From NCBI GenBank assembly GCA_023461495.1, contig JAEYLA010000323.1, positions 1 to 19,164 on the forward strand: DNA of 19,164 nucleotides, in the 5' to 3' direction. The notes beneath the pieces were generated by a model. The model had not been told where the DNA came from and searched no databases. It saw nothing but the letters and a program-made list of their open reading frames with translations. Positions 1-6,781 of this stretch are shown one piece after another (position 1 is the stretch's first letter; each line of letters begins with the position of its first letter). The position numbers were made by a program, and so were the translations under genes. The stretch is from Bacillota bacterium. Lineage in GTDB: Bacteria > Bacillota > Clostridia > Christensenellales > CAG-138.

Positions 1-764
1 GAGGTGCCCGTCATCGCCCGCGCGCCCGCGTAGGAAGCGCCGATGGCCATATTGATGGCGGCGATCTCATCCTCTGCCTGCTCTACCACAACCCCGACCT
101 TTTCGCTTTTTGCGGCGAGGTATTCTAAAATGGTGGTGGAGGGAGACATGGGATAGGCGGCATAAAATTTCAGGCCCGCTGCAAGCGCGCCTAAAGCAAG
201 CGCACGGCTTCCGGTGAGCAGCAAGCAGTCTTTGCACCCGCCGCCCAGGTGCTCAAACCGCTGTTCTGCAAGAGAATGGCCCTTTTGCACCGCCTGCACG
301 TTGATGGCAAGGTATTTTTCCTTGATGGATTCCGCAAGGATATCCTCTATACCTGCAAGCTCCATGCCAAAGAGCTTGAGTGCTGCGCCCACGGCAATGC
401 TGCCTGCGGCGTTGGCTGCGCCAAGCGTACGGGCAAGCTCTGCCATGTTGAGCTTGATGGCGCGCGGATCGTCGGTGTTTACCGTCGTATCGCAAAGGAT
501 AAAGCCGTCGTCCATAAGCGCATCCTGATGCAGCGCTACCGTTTCTTCATTAAATGCAAGGATGCCTTGGAATGTCGCACTGTGCCCCGGCACTTCTTCC
601 GGGCCGAAGCGCAGCGTAATGAAATTGTGCCCGCCGCGCACGCGGGACATGAAATCCCGCATGGTAAACACATGGTATCCCGATCGTTTGAGTGCCTTTT
701 CCAACACGGCCGCCGCAGTATCAATGCCCTGCCCGGCCGCTCCGCCGATTAAAAGACTGTACAT
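1..764 (-). CDS. korA: 2-oxoacid:acceptor oxidoreductase, alpha subunit with N-terminal gamma domain (partial)
   Basis: The frame is open from the ATG at 764 to the left edge, so the 3' end is missing (254 codons seen). The protein begins MYSLLIGGAAGQGIDTAA, the glycine-rich start of the gamma domain of 2-oxoacid:ferredoxin oxidoreductases, with RDFMSRVRGGHNF following. From about residue 185 the alpha (pyrimidine-domain) part starts, with AAYPMSPSTTILEYLA and VVEQAEDEIAAINMAIGASYAGARAMTGT. A gamma-alpha fusion is the usual KorA form in anaerobes. The enzyme oxidatively decarboxylates a 2-oxoacid such as 2-oxoglutarate to its CoA ester and reduces ferredoxin. The thiamine-diphosphate subunit (KorB) normally follows and would lie left of the window. 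The start is supported by GAAGGAG about 8 bases upstream. Substrate specificity cannot be read from this part. Confidence 0.9.
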   Translation of the reverse strand, partial: MYSLLIGGAAGQGIDTAAAVLEKALKRSGYHVFTMRDFMSRVRGGHNFITLRFGPEEVPGHSATFQGILAFNEETVALHQDALMDDGFILCDTTVNTDDPRAIKLNMAELARTLGAANAAGSIAVGAALKLFGMELAGIEDILAESIKEKYLAINVQAVQKGHSLAEQRFEHLGGGCKDCLLLTGSRALALGALAAGLKFYAAYPMSPSTTILEYLAAKSEKVGVVVEQAEDEIAAINMAIGASYAGARAMTGT

Positions 765-816
765 GCTTTCTTCTCCTTCGATGTGTTGGAACATAATGTG
801 ACGGATGAATACCCTT

Positions 817-825
817 ATTATATCA
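817..825 (-). promoter_or_regulatory. extended -10 promoter for korA
   Basis: Read on the minus strand, this is TGATATAAT, a perfect TATAAT with an upstream TG (extended -10). It lies about 50 bases before the korA start. The hexamer at -35 is weak (TTTAAT-like), as is common when an extended -10 is present. Confidence 0.6.
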
Positions 826-984
826 GCCATACTGCAATTATTAAAACGTTTCCCGCATGCAAAGAATAATTTGTCTTGATATCGTTTGTGGTGTATGCCG
901 TTGTAGACGCAGGAGCTGCCTGTAAGGTATACTTGTATATTTTCGCCTTTTTGAAAGTTTTCATGATACATGTGGGGTGCTGCG

Positions 985-993
985 TGGTATAAT
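985..993 (+). promoter_or_regulatory. extended -10 promoter for the YitT-family gene
   Basis: TGGTATAAT: TATAAT at 988-993 preceded by TG at 985-986. No good -35 hexamer lies 17 bases upstream (GATACA). Transcription would start near 1000, giving a leader of about 30 bases. Confidence 0.6.
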
Positions 994-1029
994 CACTTTG
1001 CGATTTGGAGATAGAGGGGTAAAGTTTGC

Positions 1030-1875
1030 GTGAACGCTAAGGTAAAGGACTTTCTTTTGATGACTGCCGGTACGCTGATCGTTGCGGTCGGCATTTACTT
1101 TTTCAAGTTTCCCAATCATTTCTCTACCGGCGGGGTCACCGGCCTTTCCATTCTATTCGGCAGCCTCACCGCGGCGGTGACACCGGGCCAGTTTGTATTC
1201 CTGATCAACGCGGCGCTGCTGGTAATCGGGTTTCTGGTGCTCAAAACATCCTTTGGGCTCAAGACTGTCTACTGCAGCCTCCTGCTCTCCCTGGTGACGC
1301 GCGGGCTGGAAATTTTAGTGCCGCTGCCCAGGCCTCTGACGGATCAGAAGCTTTTGGAGCTTATATTTTCCGTGCTGCTTCCGGCAATCGGTTCCGCCAT
1401 CTTGTTTAATGCGGGCGGAAGCACGGGAGGCACGGATATCCTCGCCATGATCCTCAAAAAGAAGACGAATCTCGATATCGGGAAATCTCTCCTGTGTACG
1501 GATTTCGTCATCGCAGCTTCTGCAGGGTTTGTGTTTGGGATTGAAACCGGGCTGTTTTCTCTCCTGGGGCTTACGTTCAAGGCAGTCGCTGTGGACTCTC
1601 TGATTGAGAACCTCAACCTCAAAAAAAGCATCACCATCATTACCAGCATGCCGCATGAGGTGTGCGATTATATTACGCACAAAATCCACCGGGGTGCGAC
1701 ATTCTGGCGGGCGCAAGGCGCATATACCGAACAGGAGCGGTGGGTGGTGCTTGCGGCAGTAGACCGCGCGCAGGCCAACCAATTGCGCCAGTACGTCAAA
1801 ACCATCGATCCGCAATCCTTTGTGGTACTCAGCAACACCAGTGAGATCATCGGCAAGGGGTTCCGGACGGTGTAG
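1030..1875 (+). CDS. YitT-family membrane protein (YitT membrane region plus DUF2179)
   Basis: 281 aa from a GTG start; GAGGGG lies about 10 bases upstream. The N-terminal two thirds is hydrophobic with about five membrane segments. It carries the family signature FPNHFSTGGVTGLSILFG near the N-terminus and NAGGSTGGTDILAMILKKKT in the middle. The last 90 or so residues form the soluble DUF2179 domain (RGATFWRAQGAYT, then FVVLSNTSEIIGKGF at the end). This two-part layout and length are typical of YitT proteins, which are common in Bacillota and often present in several copies. The biochemical function is not established. The gene is monocistronic: its own promoter lies upstream and a strong terminator follows 15 bases after the stop codon. 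Confidence 0.9.
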   Translation: MNAKVKDFLLMTAGTLIVAVGIYFFKFPNHFSTGGVTGLSILFGSLTAAVTPGQFVFLINAALLVIGFLVLKTSFGLKTVYCSLLLSLVTRGLEILVPLPRPLTDQKLLELIFSVLLPAIGSAILFNAGGSTGGTDILAMILKKKTNLDIGKSLLCTDFVIAASAGFVFGIETGLFSLLGLTFKAVAVDSLIENLNLKKSITIITSMPHEVCDYITHKIHRGATFWRAQGAYTEQERWVVLAAVDRAQANQLRQYVKTIDPQSFVVLSNTSEIIGKGFRTV

Positions 1876-1890
1876 GATAATGAAATATGT

Positions 1891-1927
1891 AAGTGCCGCG
1901 GCCGACCGTTTTGCCGCGGCACTTTTT
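1891..1927 (+). terminator. Rho-independent terminator of the YitT-family gene
   Basis: A perfect 12-bp stem (AAGTGCCGCGGC at 1891-1902, complement at 1913-1924) with a 10-base loop is followed by a T run ending at 1927. On the minus strand the stem is not followed by T residues, so it serves mainly the plus-strand gene, although it also lies just beyond the stop codon of the minus-strand HD-GYP gene. Confidence 0.9.
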
Positions 1928-1954
1928 AAATTGAGCGTATTTCGTTTTTGAGAT

Positions 1955-2773
1955 CTATGGCGGGTCTGCGTAACGGGTGCAGATATCACAAAACGTTTGC
2001 TGCAATTCTTCAAAGACTGCCACTGCCCGGGGGTCAAACTGCCTGCCGGATTGCCGTATGATGTAACGTGCGGCCTCCTTGTGAGAAAAGGTAGGCTTGT
2101 ATACACGCTCGCTGGTCAGCGCATCGTATACGTCTGCAATCGCCATAAGTCGGGCAGAGACAGGAATTTCTTCTCCTTGCAGCCCTTGCGGATAACCGGA
2201 GCCATCCCAACGTTCATGGTGGGAATAGATGATATCAATTGCATGTTGTAGTTCTGCCGTACCGCCGATAACAGCCTGGGCAGCCAGTATGGCATCCCGG
2301 CCCAATGTGGTATGGGTCTTAACAAGATCAAACTCTTCCTGACTAAGCTTGCCGGGCTTTTGCAGAATAGACGGATCGATGGCCAGTTTGCCGATGTCAT
2401 GGAACGTTGCTGCCTGCGCCATCATGCGGTTGCCTTTTCGTGTGAGCATGCCCGGATACGTATGGGAATAAAATGCCGCGTCCGCAAGCGCCTTGAGCAA
2501 AAGCTGGGTTCGCAGCGGGTGCCCGCCATGGCCATCTATAGAGGTGGCGAGCATGGAAGCAGCATAAAGGCAGGCCGATTGCAACAGATTGTTATCCTTG
2601 GTCTTTTGGGCCATATGCCGTTTAAAAAAAATCTGCAGGCGGCAAAGCAGCGATACGGAATTGCTGCGGCACAGCGGCTGCATACCGTTACAGCAATTGC
2701 GCAACTCCGGAACGGGGCCGGAGGTTGTTTCTGCCGGAAAAGCGGATATGGAGGTCTTCACCGTTTGCCTCAT
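1955..2773 (-). CDS. HD-GYP domain protein (putative cyclic-di-GMP phosphodiesterase)
   Basis: 272 aa from the ATG at 2773, with TAGG 6 bases upstream. The HD-GYP domain covers about residues 60-255. The HD pair is H125-D126 in FHDIGKLAIDPSILQKPGKLS. The second metal-binding stretch and GYP signature is SHHERWDGSGYP (H185, H186, GYP 193-195), followed by IADVYDALTSERVYK (about 212-226). Such domains hydrolyse cyclic di-GMP to pGpG or GMP. No receiver, PAS or membrane segment is visible. Residues 1-53 are Cys-rich and unlike the family, so translation may begin at the internal ATG (2614, MAQKTKDNN), which has no clear ribosome binding site. The gene follows the chemoreceptor gene in the same direction after a 113-bp GC-rich spacer, so it is probably part of the same signalling cluster. 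Confidence 0.85.
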   Translation of the reverse strand: MRQTVKTSISAFPAETTSGPVPELRNCCNGMQPLCRSNSVSLLCRLQIFFKRHMAQKTKDNNLLQSACLYAASMLATSIDGHGGHPLRTQLLLKALADAAFYSHTYPGMLTRKGNRMMAQAATFHDIGKLAIDPSILQKPGKLSQEEFDLVKTHTTLGRDAILAAQAVIGGTAELQHAIDIIYSHHERWDGSGYPQGLQGEEIPVSARLMAIADVYDALTSERVYKPTFSHKEAARYIIRQSGRQFDPRAVAVFEELQQTFCDICTRYADPP

Positions 2774-2886
2774 TCTGTACCTACCATATTGTTTAAAAAT
2801 GCCCCGGCGGAGCGGCGTGCCGAATTAAGGCAACACCGTTGCGCCGGCGGGTGAACCGTGACAGATCCATCTGAACCTAAAATAGA

Positions 2887-4650
2887 TTAATACTTATCAA
2901 ATTGAATGGCGCTTGCCTCCACTGGCGTATGGCTGCGCTTTGCGGCAACAGGTGCATATACCGCGGGAGAAGGCTGGCCTTGCTCCTGCAGGCGGAAGCG
3001 TGTAATCAGCTGCTGAAGGATGAGCGCCTGTCCAGAGAGCTCTTCACTTGCGGCAGCGCTCTCTTCCGCCGTGGCGGAGTTGTTTTGTACCACATTTGAA
3101 ATCTGTTCAATGCCCTGCGTGGTCTGTGTGACGGCGGTTGCCTGTGCGTTGGACGCCGCGGCGATTTCGCTGACCAGTGTGGAAACGCCTTCCGCTTTTT
3201 CTACAATCAACCCCAGGGACTTTTCCGTTGCGCTCACCATGTGCGTGCCGTTCTTTATCGCCTGGATGGCGCTTTCAATCAGTGCGGTGGTATCCTTTGC
3301 AGCCTCCGCGCTCTTTCCCGCAAGGTTCCTTACTTCCTCTGCAACAACAGCAAAGCCTTTTCCCGCATTGCCTGCCCGCGCCGCTTCCACCGCCGCATTA
3401 AGTGCAAGAATATTGGTCTGGAATGCAATATCATCGATGGTTTTGATGATTTTTCCGATTTGGTTGGACGTTTTTGAAATCTCATCCATGGCAGTGACCA
3501 GCTGCAGCATCTGGCGGTTTCCATTTTCAATTTCCTGCGTCGTCGCGCCGACCATTTTGTTTGCGAGCTGTGCGTTTTCAGCGTTTTGCTTGATTTGCAG
3601 GGAGATCTCATTGATGGTGGCGGAAAGTTCTTCCACAGAGCTTGCCTGTTCGGTAGATCCTTGAGAGAGCGCCTGCGCGCCGCTTGCCACTTGGTTGGAG
3701 CCGCTCGCCACCTGCTCGGAAGATTGGCTGATCTGCGTGAGTGCGCCGTTGAGGGAGGCGAGGATACGCTCCAGGGATGCTTTAATGGGAGCAAAATCTC
3801 CCGCATAGTCAATATCAACCGTTACTGTCAGATCGCCGTCGGCCATGGTGCCCAACACATCGGAAATGTTGCCGATATAAGTGCGCAGGCTTTCAATGAG
3901 CATGCGCGTATTGCCGGCGAGGGAACCAAGCTCGTCCCTGGATTCATAGGAAATGGCGGCGGAAAGATTGCCGGAAGCCAGAAGCTTTGTTGCGCCTTCA
4001 ATTTCAAGGATGGGCTTTGTAATGCTCCGCACGATATAGACGCAGAGCGCAACGGTTATGACAAGGGCCGCTATGGAAATCGCGATGGCCAGAGTCAAAC
4101 CGGTTTGTGCGGCAGCCTGACTTTCATTGTAGAAAGTCTCCGCACGCATCCCAACATTTTCGCCGACGGCTGCTGCAATATCGCGTACCTGCTGTGCGAT
4201 GGGGGCATACTGATCCTGATACACAATGAGCGCTTCGGATTTTTTATTGGCATCCACCAGTTCCATAATATGCTCCCGGATGGGCTTTCCCACGGCAAGC
4301 AGATCGCGCAAATCCTGCATTTTATCTGCATCTTCCAATACGGCGGCATCCAGCGTGTCAATAGAGGTATTCAGTTCCGCCGCTACTTCCTGTATGTCCG
4401 CGGCATATTGGTCTGCCTCTTCCTGCGTTTGTGCGGTGGCAGTGTTCAAAATCAACTTTTCCAGTTCCTGAAGGTTTCGACGGATATTGATTGCCTCATT
4501 GGATGCAACAAAGGAGTTGCTGTGAAAAGTGGTAAAGTTCCCTGTAATCGTTGTAATGCTTATAAGCGTCACAACGACCGTTGCAAGAAACAAGAGAATG
4601 ATGATTGCAAACGTAACCGTCAGCTTTTTGGATATGGATAGATTTTTCAT
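2887..4650 (-). CDS. methyl-accepting chemotaxis protein
   Basis: 587 aa. A first membrane helix (about 10-33) is followed by an extracytoplasmic helical sensor region (34-183, four-helix-bundle type), a second membrane helix (184-207), a HAMP domain (about 208-262) and a second HAMP-like stretch (263-310). The cytoplasmic signalling coiled coil covers about 311-560. The highly conserved hairpin tip that binds CheW and CheA is at about 405-445, with IDDIAFQTNILALNAAVEAARAGNAGKGFAVVAEEVRNLA read in two halves. The C-terminus has no CheR-binding pentapeptide. The start is supported by GGAGT about 11 bases upstream. The gene lies 29 bp after cheW, so the two are almost certainly cotranscribed. 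The ligand is unknown; the four-helix sensor class typically binds small organic molecules. Confidence 0.95.
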   Translation of the reverse strand: MKNLSISKKLTVTFAIIILLFLATVVVTLISITTITGNFTTFHSNSFVASNEAINIRRNLQELEKLILNTATAQTQEEADQYAADIQEVAAELNTSIDTLDAAVLEDADKMQDLRDLLAVGKPIREHIMELVDANKKSEALIVYQDQYAPIAQQVRDIAAAVGENVGMRAETFYNESQAAAQTGLTLAIAISIAALVITVALCVYIVRSITKPILEIEGATKLLASGNLSAAISYESRDELGSLAGNTRMLIESLRTYIGNISDVLGTMADGDLTVTVDIDYAGDFAPIKASLERILASLNGALTQISQSSEQVASGSNQVASGAQALSQGSTEQASSVEELSATINEISLQIKQNAENAQLANKMVGATTQEIENGNRQMLQLVTAMDEISKTSNQIGKIIKTIDDIAFQTNILALNAAVEAARAGNAGKGFAVVAEEVRNLAGKSAEAAKDTTALIESAIQAIKNGTHMVSATEKSLGLIVEKAEGVSTLVSEIAAASNAQATAVTQTTQGIEQISNVVQNNSATAEESAAASEELSGQALILQQLITRFRLQEQGQPSPAVYAPVAAKRSHTPVEASAIQFDKY

Positions 4651-4679
4651 ACTAAATTGTTACTCCGTTCTTTCGTATA

Positions 4680-5153
4680 TTAAATAGCGCGTTCGTGTGC
4701 AAGCAGTTTTTCGGTATCCAGCAGCAGTTTTACCTGGCCTTCCGATTTGCCAATGCCTTTGATGTAGCTCCCGGATCCCGCACTGTGTTCGGGTGGCGGC
4801 ACAATATCGCTTTGTTCAATACGGAGTACTTCTGTGACCTGATCCACAATCAGGCCTGCGGAATGGGCTCCGATATCTACCACAATTACGCATGTGCGAT
4901 CCGTATACGCTTCGGGCTGTTTGTGGAATTTAAGCCGCATGTCGATAACGGGAATAATTTTGCCCCGCAGGTTGATTACGCCTTTGATATAGGCAGGCGT
5001 ATCCGGAAGGCGCGCAATTGGCTGGATGCCGATAATTTCCTTTACGTACGCAATCTCCACGCCTAACGCCTCGCCATCCACTACAAAGGTCAAAAACCGT
5101 CCGTGCTGGGTGTCCTCCCATTCTTCCCGCAGGATTTCCTGCTCAAGTGCCAT
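4680..5153 (-). CDS. cheW: chemotaxis coupling protein CheW
   Basis: 157 aa from the ATG at 5153, which has a textbook ribosome binding site (GGGAGG 8 bases upstream). An in-frame ATG 30 bases further up (5183) has none and is less likely. The protein is a single CheW-like domain: FLTFVVDGEALGVEIAYVKEII, then ARLPDTPAYIKGVINLRGKIIPVIDMR, DRTCVIVVDI and GLIVDQVTEVLRI, ending with the conserved IKGIGK and LLLDTEKLL. CheW links chemoreceptors to the kinase CheA. No cheA or cheY is in the window, so this pair probably feeds a core chemotaxis system encoded elsewhere. It is the first gene of the cheW-chemoreceptor unit, and its start lies only 120 bp from the left inverted repeat of the recombinase cassette. 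Confidence 0.93.
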   Translation of the reverse strand: MALEQEILREEWEDTQHGRFLTFVVDGEALGVEIAYVKEIIGIQPIARLPDTPAYIKGVINLRGKIIPVIDMRLKFHKQPEAYTDRTCVIVVDIGAHSAGLIVDQVTEVLRIEQSDIVPPPEHSAGSGSYIKGIGKSEGQVKLLLDTEKLLAHERAI

Positions 5154-5190
5154 TGTATTTACCTCCCAATCATTATTTTGCAAAATTACA

Positions 5191-5208
5191 TGCGCAAGGC
5201 GTTGCGCA
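5191..5208. promoter_or_regulatory. perfect inverted repeat upstream of cheW (possible operator)
   Basis: TGCGCAA at 5191-5197 and TTGCGCA at 5202-5208 are perfect 7-bp arms around GGCG. It lies 38-55 bases before the cheW start codon and is not followed by a T run on either strand. It could bind a dimeric regulator or form a leader hairpin. Function is inferred only from symmetry and position. Confidence 0.35.
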
Positions 5209-5272
5209 CTGTTGTGGGTTTAAGAACACTACATTACAAAAACGGGGAAATACCATGCCAGGGCATCCATAA

Positions 5273-5302
5273 TATCTAACAAATTTATTATTTTGTTGCA
5301 TT
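5273..5302 (+). repeat. left inverted repeat of the recombinase cassette
   Basis: Pairs with 6116-6145 in opposite orientation. The inner 23 bp (5280-5302) are a perfect match, then one mismatch (5279 with 6139), then six more matches out to 5273. Inside it, AACAAA (5278-5283) and TTTGTT (5292-5297) form 6-bp arms around an 8-bp centre TTTATTAT, the usual layout of a tyrosine recombinase crossover site. Confidence 0.92.
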
Positions 5303-5357
5303 AAAAATAGAAGAAATTAGGAGATATATAAAGAAAAAAAGAGATAATCTAATTTTA

Positions 5358-5386
5358 TTGTTTTTAGAGACGCGATTTGATATACT
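5358..5386 (+). promoter_or_regulatory. sigma-A-type promoter of the recombinase gene
   Basis: TTGTTT at 5358-5363, a 17-bp spacer, and TATACT at 5381-5386 with an upstream TG (extended -10). It lies wholly inside the inverted repeats, so the recombinase would be expressed whichever way the cassette faces. Confidence 0.7.
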
Positions 5387-5431
5387 CGTTTTTGATCAAT
5401 AAACGCCTAAAACGTATCCTTGGGGGAAGAG

Positions 5432-5992
5432 ATGACCGTACAACCTATCCGTGACAAGAAAAAAATCAAGCAAATGTACGTATACCTTGCTGGGTACGAG
5501 TCAAAGTATGCCGTTTTGTTTAAGTTTGGCATCAACACCGGCCTGCGTATCAGCGATATCATACCCATCAAAGTAAAAGAAATCTGCCTTGAAAATATGC
5601 AGTTTCGTGAGTATCTGACATTGACGGAACAGAAAACGGGGAAAGAAAAGCGGATCAAATTAAACGAGACGCTACGGAAATGTCTTTCAGAGTATATAAA
5701 AACATATGGCCTTATGCTGGAAGATTACCTGTTTTACAGCCGAAAAGGAGGACACATAGGGCGCATACAGGTTTATAAAGTATTGACGGACGCCGCCGAG
5801 GCGTTGGGCATTGAAAATTTCGGTACGCACAGTCTTCGGAAAACATGGGGATATTGGACATATCAGATTTCAAAATATAATATTGGCTTGATTATGGATA
5901 CGTTTAATCATAGTTCTCCGGCAATTACCTTGCGTTATATCGGCATTACGCAGGATCAAAAAGATGAACTTTATTCTATGGTGCAACTATGA
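5432..5992 (+). CDS. tyrosine recombinase, catalytic domain only (FimB/FimE-like size)
   Basis: 186 aa from the ATG at 5432 (GGGGGAAGAG directly upstream; a TTG at 5420 is the alternative start). The protein is only the catalytic domain of the phage-integrase family, with every catalytic position present: R39 in NTGLRISD, K68 in EQKTGKEKR, H133 and R136 in THSLRKTWG, H160 in FNHSS and the nucleophile Y169 in LRYIGI. The N-terminal DNA-binding domain of typical integrases (total about 300-400 aa) is absent, as in fimbrial-switch recombinases. The gene is flanked closely by inverted repeats and has its own promoter and terminator. It is much more AT-rich than its neighbours. Inversion of the cassette is the most likely activity; excision is not expected from inverted sites. 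Confidence 0.92.
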   Translation: MTVQPIRDKKKIKQMYVYLAGYESKYAVLFKFGINTGLRISDIIPIKVKEICLENMQFREYLTLTEQKTGKEKRIKLNETLRKCLSEYIKTYGLMLEDYLFYSRKGGHIGRIQVYKVLTDAAEALGIENFGTHSLRKTWGYWTYQISKYNIGLIMDTFNHSSPAITLRYIGITQDQKDELYSMVQL

Positions 5993-6002
5993 TGGCATAG
6001 CA

Positions 6003-6033
6003 AAAAAATGTCCGCAAAATGCGGGCATTTTTT
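6003..6033 (+). terminator. Rho-independent terminator of the recombinase gene
   Basis: Arms 6003-6016 and 6020-6033 pair over 14 bp with one G-T wobble around loop AAA, and the second arm ends in six T. It lies 10 bases after the stop codon and inside the cassette. After inversion it would stand between the recombinase gene and cheW. Confidence 0.85.
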
Positions 6034-6115
6034 GAAATTATATAAAAAAGGCTAATGCCACTGCAAATTGTGTCGAAAATATAGCAAAGACAGTCATAAT
6101 AATTTTCTTTTGGTG

Positions 6116-6145
6116 AATGCAACAAAATAATAAATTTGATAGATA
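6116..6145 (-). repeat. right inverted repeat of the recombinase cassette
   Basis: Reverse complement of 5273-5302 at 29 of 30 positions. The single difference (T in place of A, when read in the same sense) falls in the outer half-site, changing AACAAA to ATCAAA. The inner 23 bp (6116-6138) are identical. Confidence 0.92.
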
Positions 6146-6208
6146 GGCTCCCAATAAAATGGAAAAATCATTTCCCTAATTTCATGAAGGTTATTAGAAA
6201 ACTGATTA

Positions 6209-6244
6209 TAAAAACGCGGGGGAGCTGTACCACGGACAGCTCCC
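6209..6244 (-). terminator. terminator of the DUF2500-like gene
   Basis: GGGAGCTGT (6220-6228) and ACAGCTCCC (6236-6244) form a perfect 9-bp stem with a 7-base loop, 39 bp after the stop codon at 6284. On the minus strand a run of five T (6210-6214) follows after a 5-base gap, which is slightly distant for an ideal terminator. Confidence 0.55.
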
Positions 6245-6283
6245 TTAACAATATTCTCCTATTGGAATATTTAAAATGTGCGC

Positions 6284-6676
6284 TTAACGTTGCCGGTCAA
6301 AGCACAGATACCTCTTCCCTTGGAAGGTCAGCATACCGGCATCGCCCTCCACGAGCATGCCATACTCCGTATCCTTCATGCGAAGCTCCATGCGGTCGCC
6401 GCTTTCTACCTGGAATGTAACATAGTAAGAGGTGGTGGAGTAGCTGCGATTCATCGCATGCATATCATGGCCATGATGGTGGCGGTAGCTGACATCCGCG
6501 CGCTTGGCGACGACCGTGGCGGGAACGGTCAAAACAGGCGAGCCATTGTCCTGCCTCCACTGCTTTGCGCTGTGGAGGCTTCGCGCAATGATGGTGCCGA
6601 ACACAAATACAAACCCGATGATGATGATCACGGGCACAATGGAGAACATGATCCCCATACCAAAAGGTTCTATCAT
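6284..6676 (-). CDS. DUF2500-like membrane-anchored protein
   Basis: 130 aa from the ATG at 6676, chosen because AAGGAG lies 7 bases upstream; an ATG 45 bases further up lacks a ribosome binding site. One N-terminal membrane helix (about 8-33) precedes a short soluble domain. The domain holds PATVVAKRADVSY, YYVTFQVESGDRMELRM, YGMLVEGDAGMLTFQGKRYLCFDR, a pattern I recognise from DUF2500 proteins. A His-rich loop (HHHGHDMH) interrupts the domain, as in other members. Function is unknown. The gene has its own promoter and a 14-bp palindrome in the leader, and a terminator downstream, so it is probably monocistronic. Confidence 0.85.
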   Translation of the reverse strand: MIEPFGMGIMFSIVPVIIIIGFVFVFGTIIARSLHSAKQWRQDNGSPVLTVPATVVAKRADVSYRHHHGHDMHAMNRSYSTTSYYVTFQVESGDRMELRMKDTEYGMLVEGDAGMLTFQGKRYLCFDRQR

Positions 6677-6706
6677 AAACGACTCCTTGCCTGCTATATA
6701 GAGCGT

Positions 6707-6720
6707 TGCCCTTAAGGGCA
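6707..6720. promoter_or_regulatory. 14-bp palindrome in the leader of the DUF2500-like gene
   Basis: TGCCCTTAAGGGCA is a perfect palindrome between the predicted transcription start (near 6734) and the start codon at 6676. It could be an operator placed to block elongation or a weak leader hairpin. Confidence 0.3.
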
Positions 6721-6740
6721 TATCAGACTAATTCTTCTTT

Positions 6741-6769
6741 ACTATACCGCAAAAATGATTTTCACGCAA
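6741..6769 (-). promoter_or_regulatory. promoter of the DUF2500-like gene
   Basis: On the minus strand: TTGCGT (6769-6764), a 17-bp spacer, TATAGT (6746-6741). It closely resembles the promoter at 7571-7598 beyond the hexamers, sharing TTTGCGTG at -35 and TTTTGC.GTATAGTAA around -10. Confidence 0.6.
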
Positions 6770-6781
6770 AAATACCGCGGC

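Larger units (their letters stand above)
5273..6145. mobile_element. putative invertible DNA cassette carrying its own tyrosine recombinase
   Basis: An 873-bp AT-rich segment bounded by 30-bp inverted repeats (29 of 30 positions identical). It contains only a recombinase gene, its sigma-A-type promoter and its terminator. The recombinase resembles FimB/FimE-type enzymes in having a catalytic domain without an N-terminal arm-binding domain. Inverted, rather than direct, target sites predict inversion of the segment. The base composition differs sharply from the flanking genes, which suggests acquisition. A very small mobile element with terminal inverted repeats is the alternative; I see no target-site duplication outside the repeats (left flank GCATCCATAA, right flank GGCTCCCAAT). 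Confidence 0.7.

Noticed and set aside
1315..2106. 263-residue minus-strand frame overlapping the YitT-family and HD-GYP genes
   Set aside because: It lies antisense to the YitT-family gene and crosses its terminator; its composition is that of a shadow frame.
3586..4641. 351-residue plus-strand open frame across the chemoreceptor gene
   Set aside because: It is fully antisense to a clear chemoreceptor, has no recognisable domain and no ribosome binding site.
5303..5420. Leftward promoter inside the cassette driving cheW
   Set aside because: Only weak matches were found (for example ATTAGA-17-TATATA at about 5325-5353), not enough to list as a feature.
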